A DNA stretch of 7,154 bases from Bacteroidales bacterium UBA2632. Lineage in GTDB: Bacteria; Bacteroidota; Bacteroidia; Bacteroidales; Dysgonomonadaceae. Both the position numbers and the translations under genes were made by a program. Of the stretch, positions 6,291-7,154 are shown in pieces; position 1 is the stretch's first letter, and every line of letters begins with the position of its first letter. Under the pieces are notes generated by a model. It was not told the DNA's origin and ran no database searches. It worked only from the letters and a program-made list of their open reading frames with translations. The stretch spans positions 500 to 7,653 of the forward strand of contig DENY01000271.1 of assembly GCA_002359825.1 (NCBI GenBank), read 5' to 3'.

Positions 6291-7154
6291 ATGATTGATT
6301 TCAACGCGAATGTTTTATTGATTTACACCGGAGGTACAATCGGTATGATTGAAAATCTAGAAACCGGTGCATTGGAGCCTTTCAATTTTAGTCACCTGCG
6401 CTCTAATGTGCCCGAGATGAAACGCCTCAACTTTCATGTGGATACCTATATTTTTGAGCCCCTGATTGATTCATCAGAGATTTCGCCTGTCAAATGGCGA
6501 GAAATGGTAGAGGTGGTTAGAAAAAACTATGACAAATATGATGGCTTTGTTATATTGCATGGTACAGATACTATGTCTTATACTGCATCGGCTCTTAGTT
6601 TTATGTTTGACAACCTCACCAAACCAATTATATTTACTGGCTCGCAATTGCCCATTGGAAAACTGAGGACTGATGGAAAAGAAAACCTGATAACTGCATT
6701 AGAAATTGCTGCCGATAAAGATGCAGATGGCCATCCAGTGGTCCCCGAGGTATGTATCTATTTTCAAAATCTCTTATTCCGAGCAAATAGAACCACTAAA
6801 ATAAATGCAGAGAACTTCAATGCATTCACAAGTGCTAATTTTACAGCGTTGGCCGAGGCGGGTGTCAATATTCGATACAATCAGAATTTGATATTGAAAC
6901 CTGACTTTTCAAAAGAGGTATTGTTTTATGAATCGTTAGATGATAGTGTTGCAGTTATTAAGATATTCCCTGGTATTTCACATGAAGTAGTGTCGGCAAT
7001 ACTCAACGTTGATAATATAAAAGCAGTTGTGCTTGAGACCTATGGTTCGGGCAATGCATTGAATGACCATTGGTTTATTTCGGAGTTGAAAAATGCAGTG
7101 AAACGAAATATTGTTATAGTAAATGTGACGCAATGTCTGTTTGGACTGGTGGCA
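6291..7154 (+). CDS. ansA: Type I (cytoplasmic) L-asparaginase, 3' end beyond window
   Basis: The enzyme hydrolyses L-asparagine to aspartate and ammonia. From the ATG at 6291, 288 codons run open to the window edge; the family is about 340-350 residues, so roughly 55-60 are missing. The first threonine motif YTGGTIGM (12-19) supplies the expected nucleophile Thr16. The second motif LHGTDTM (89-95) supplies Thr92 and Asp93. FTGSQLPIG (115-123) and RTDGKENL (126-133) follow, then LLFRANRTTK with Lys170 as the expected triad lysine. LETYGSGN and NVTQC lie near the cut end. There is no signal peptide, which fits the cytoplasmic AnsA type rather than the periplasmic type II. The start is fixed by motif spacing to the N-terminus and by the promoter 15 nt upstream. 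The gene is divergent from the OsmC-family gene. Near the cut end it reads CLFGLVA where I would expect something like C-L-x-G-x-V-x-M; this may be ordinary variation. Confidence 0.95.
   Translation, partial: MIDFNANVLLIYTGGTIGMIENLETGALEPFNFSHLRSNVPEMKRLNFHVDTYIFEPLIDSSEISPVKWREMVEVVRKNYDKYDGFVILHGTDTMSYTASALSFMFDNLTKPIIFTGSQLPIGKLRTDGKENLITALEIAADKDADGHPVVPEVCIYFQNLLFRANRTTKINAENFNAFTSANFTALAEAGVNIRYNQNLILKPDFSKEVLFYESLDDSVAVIKIFPGISHEVVSAILNVDNIKAVVLETYGSGNALNDHWFISELKNAVKRNIVIVNVTQCLFGLVA

Overview
The window looks like a chromosomal segment from a low-GC member of the Bacteroidota, most likely Bacteroidales. Three things support this: phosphoglycerate kinase and PheT sequences of Bacteroidales type, a protein resembling the Bacteroidota-restricted family DUF6261, and perfect Bacteroidota -7 promoter boxes (TAnnTTTG) in front of four of the five genes. 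No phage, insertion sequence, CRISPR, tRNA or rRNA was seen. The genes are housekeeping enzymes plus one family-level hypothetical.

Layout, left to right. Positions 1-2146 (minus) hold pheT, the phenylalanyl-tRNA synthetase beta subunit. Its 3' end lies off the left edge, and it is interrupted by one in-frame TAG at 749-751; the reading frame on the far side is intact and still clearly PheT. Positions 2293-3315 (minus) encode a 340-residue DUF6261-like helical protein with a low-complexity tail. Positions 3316-4310 have no intact gene. Most of that stretch (about 3433-4187) is a strongly diverged tandem array with a 42-bp period, part of which still reads as 14-codon (2 x 7) peptide repeats. 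Positions 4311-5573 (minus) are pgk, followed by a good intrinsic terminator at 4212-4246 and a second hairpin. Positions 5691-6113 (minus) encode an OsmC-family protein. Positions 6291-7154 (plus) are the first 288 codons of a cytoplasmic type I L-asparaginase, divergent from the OsmC gene and cut by the right edge. The 177-bp divergent spacer contains dyads that look like operators.

The genes do not form an obvious pathway. Spacers of 117-995 bp and individual promoter boxes suggest mostly single-gene transcription units. The two observations most worth following are the in-frame stop in an otherwise intact essential gene and the unannotated 42-bp repeat lattice between the DUF6261-like gene and pgk.
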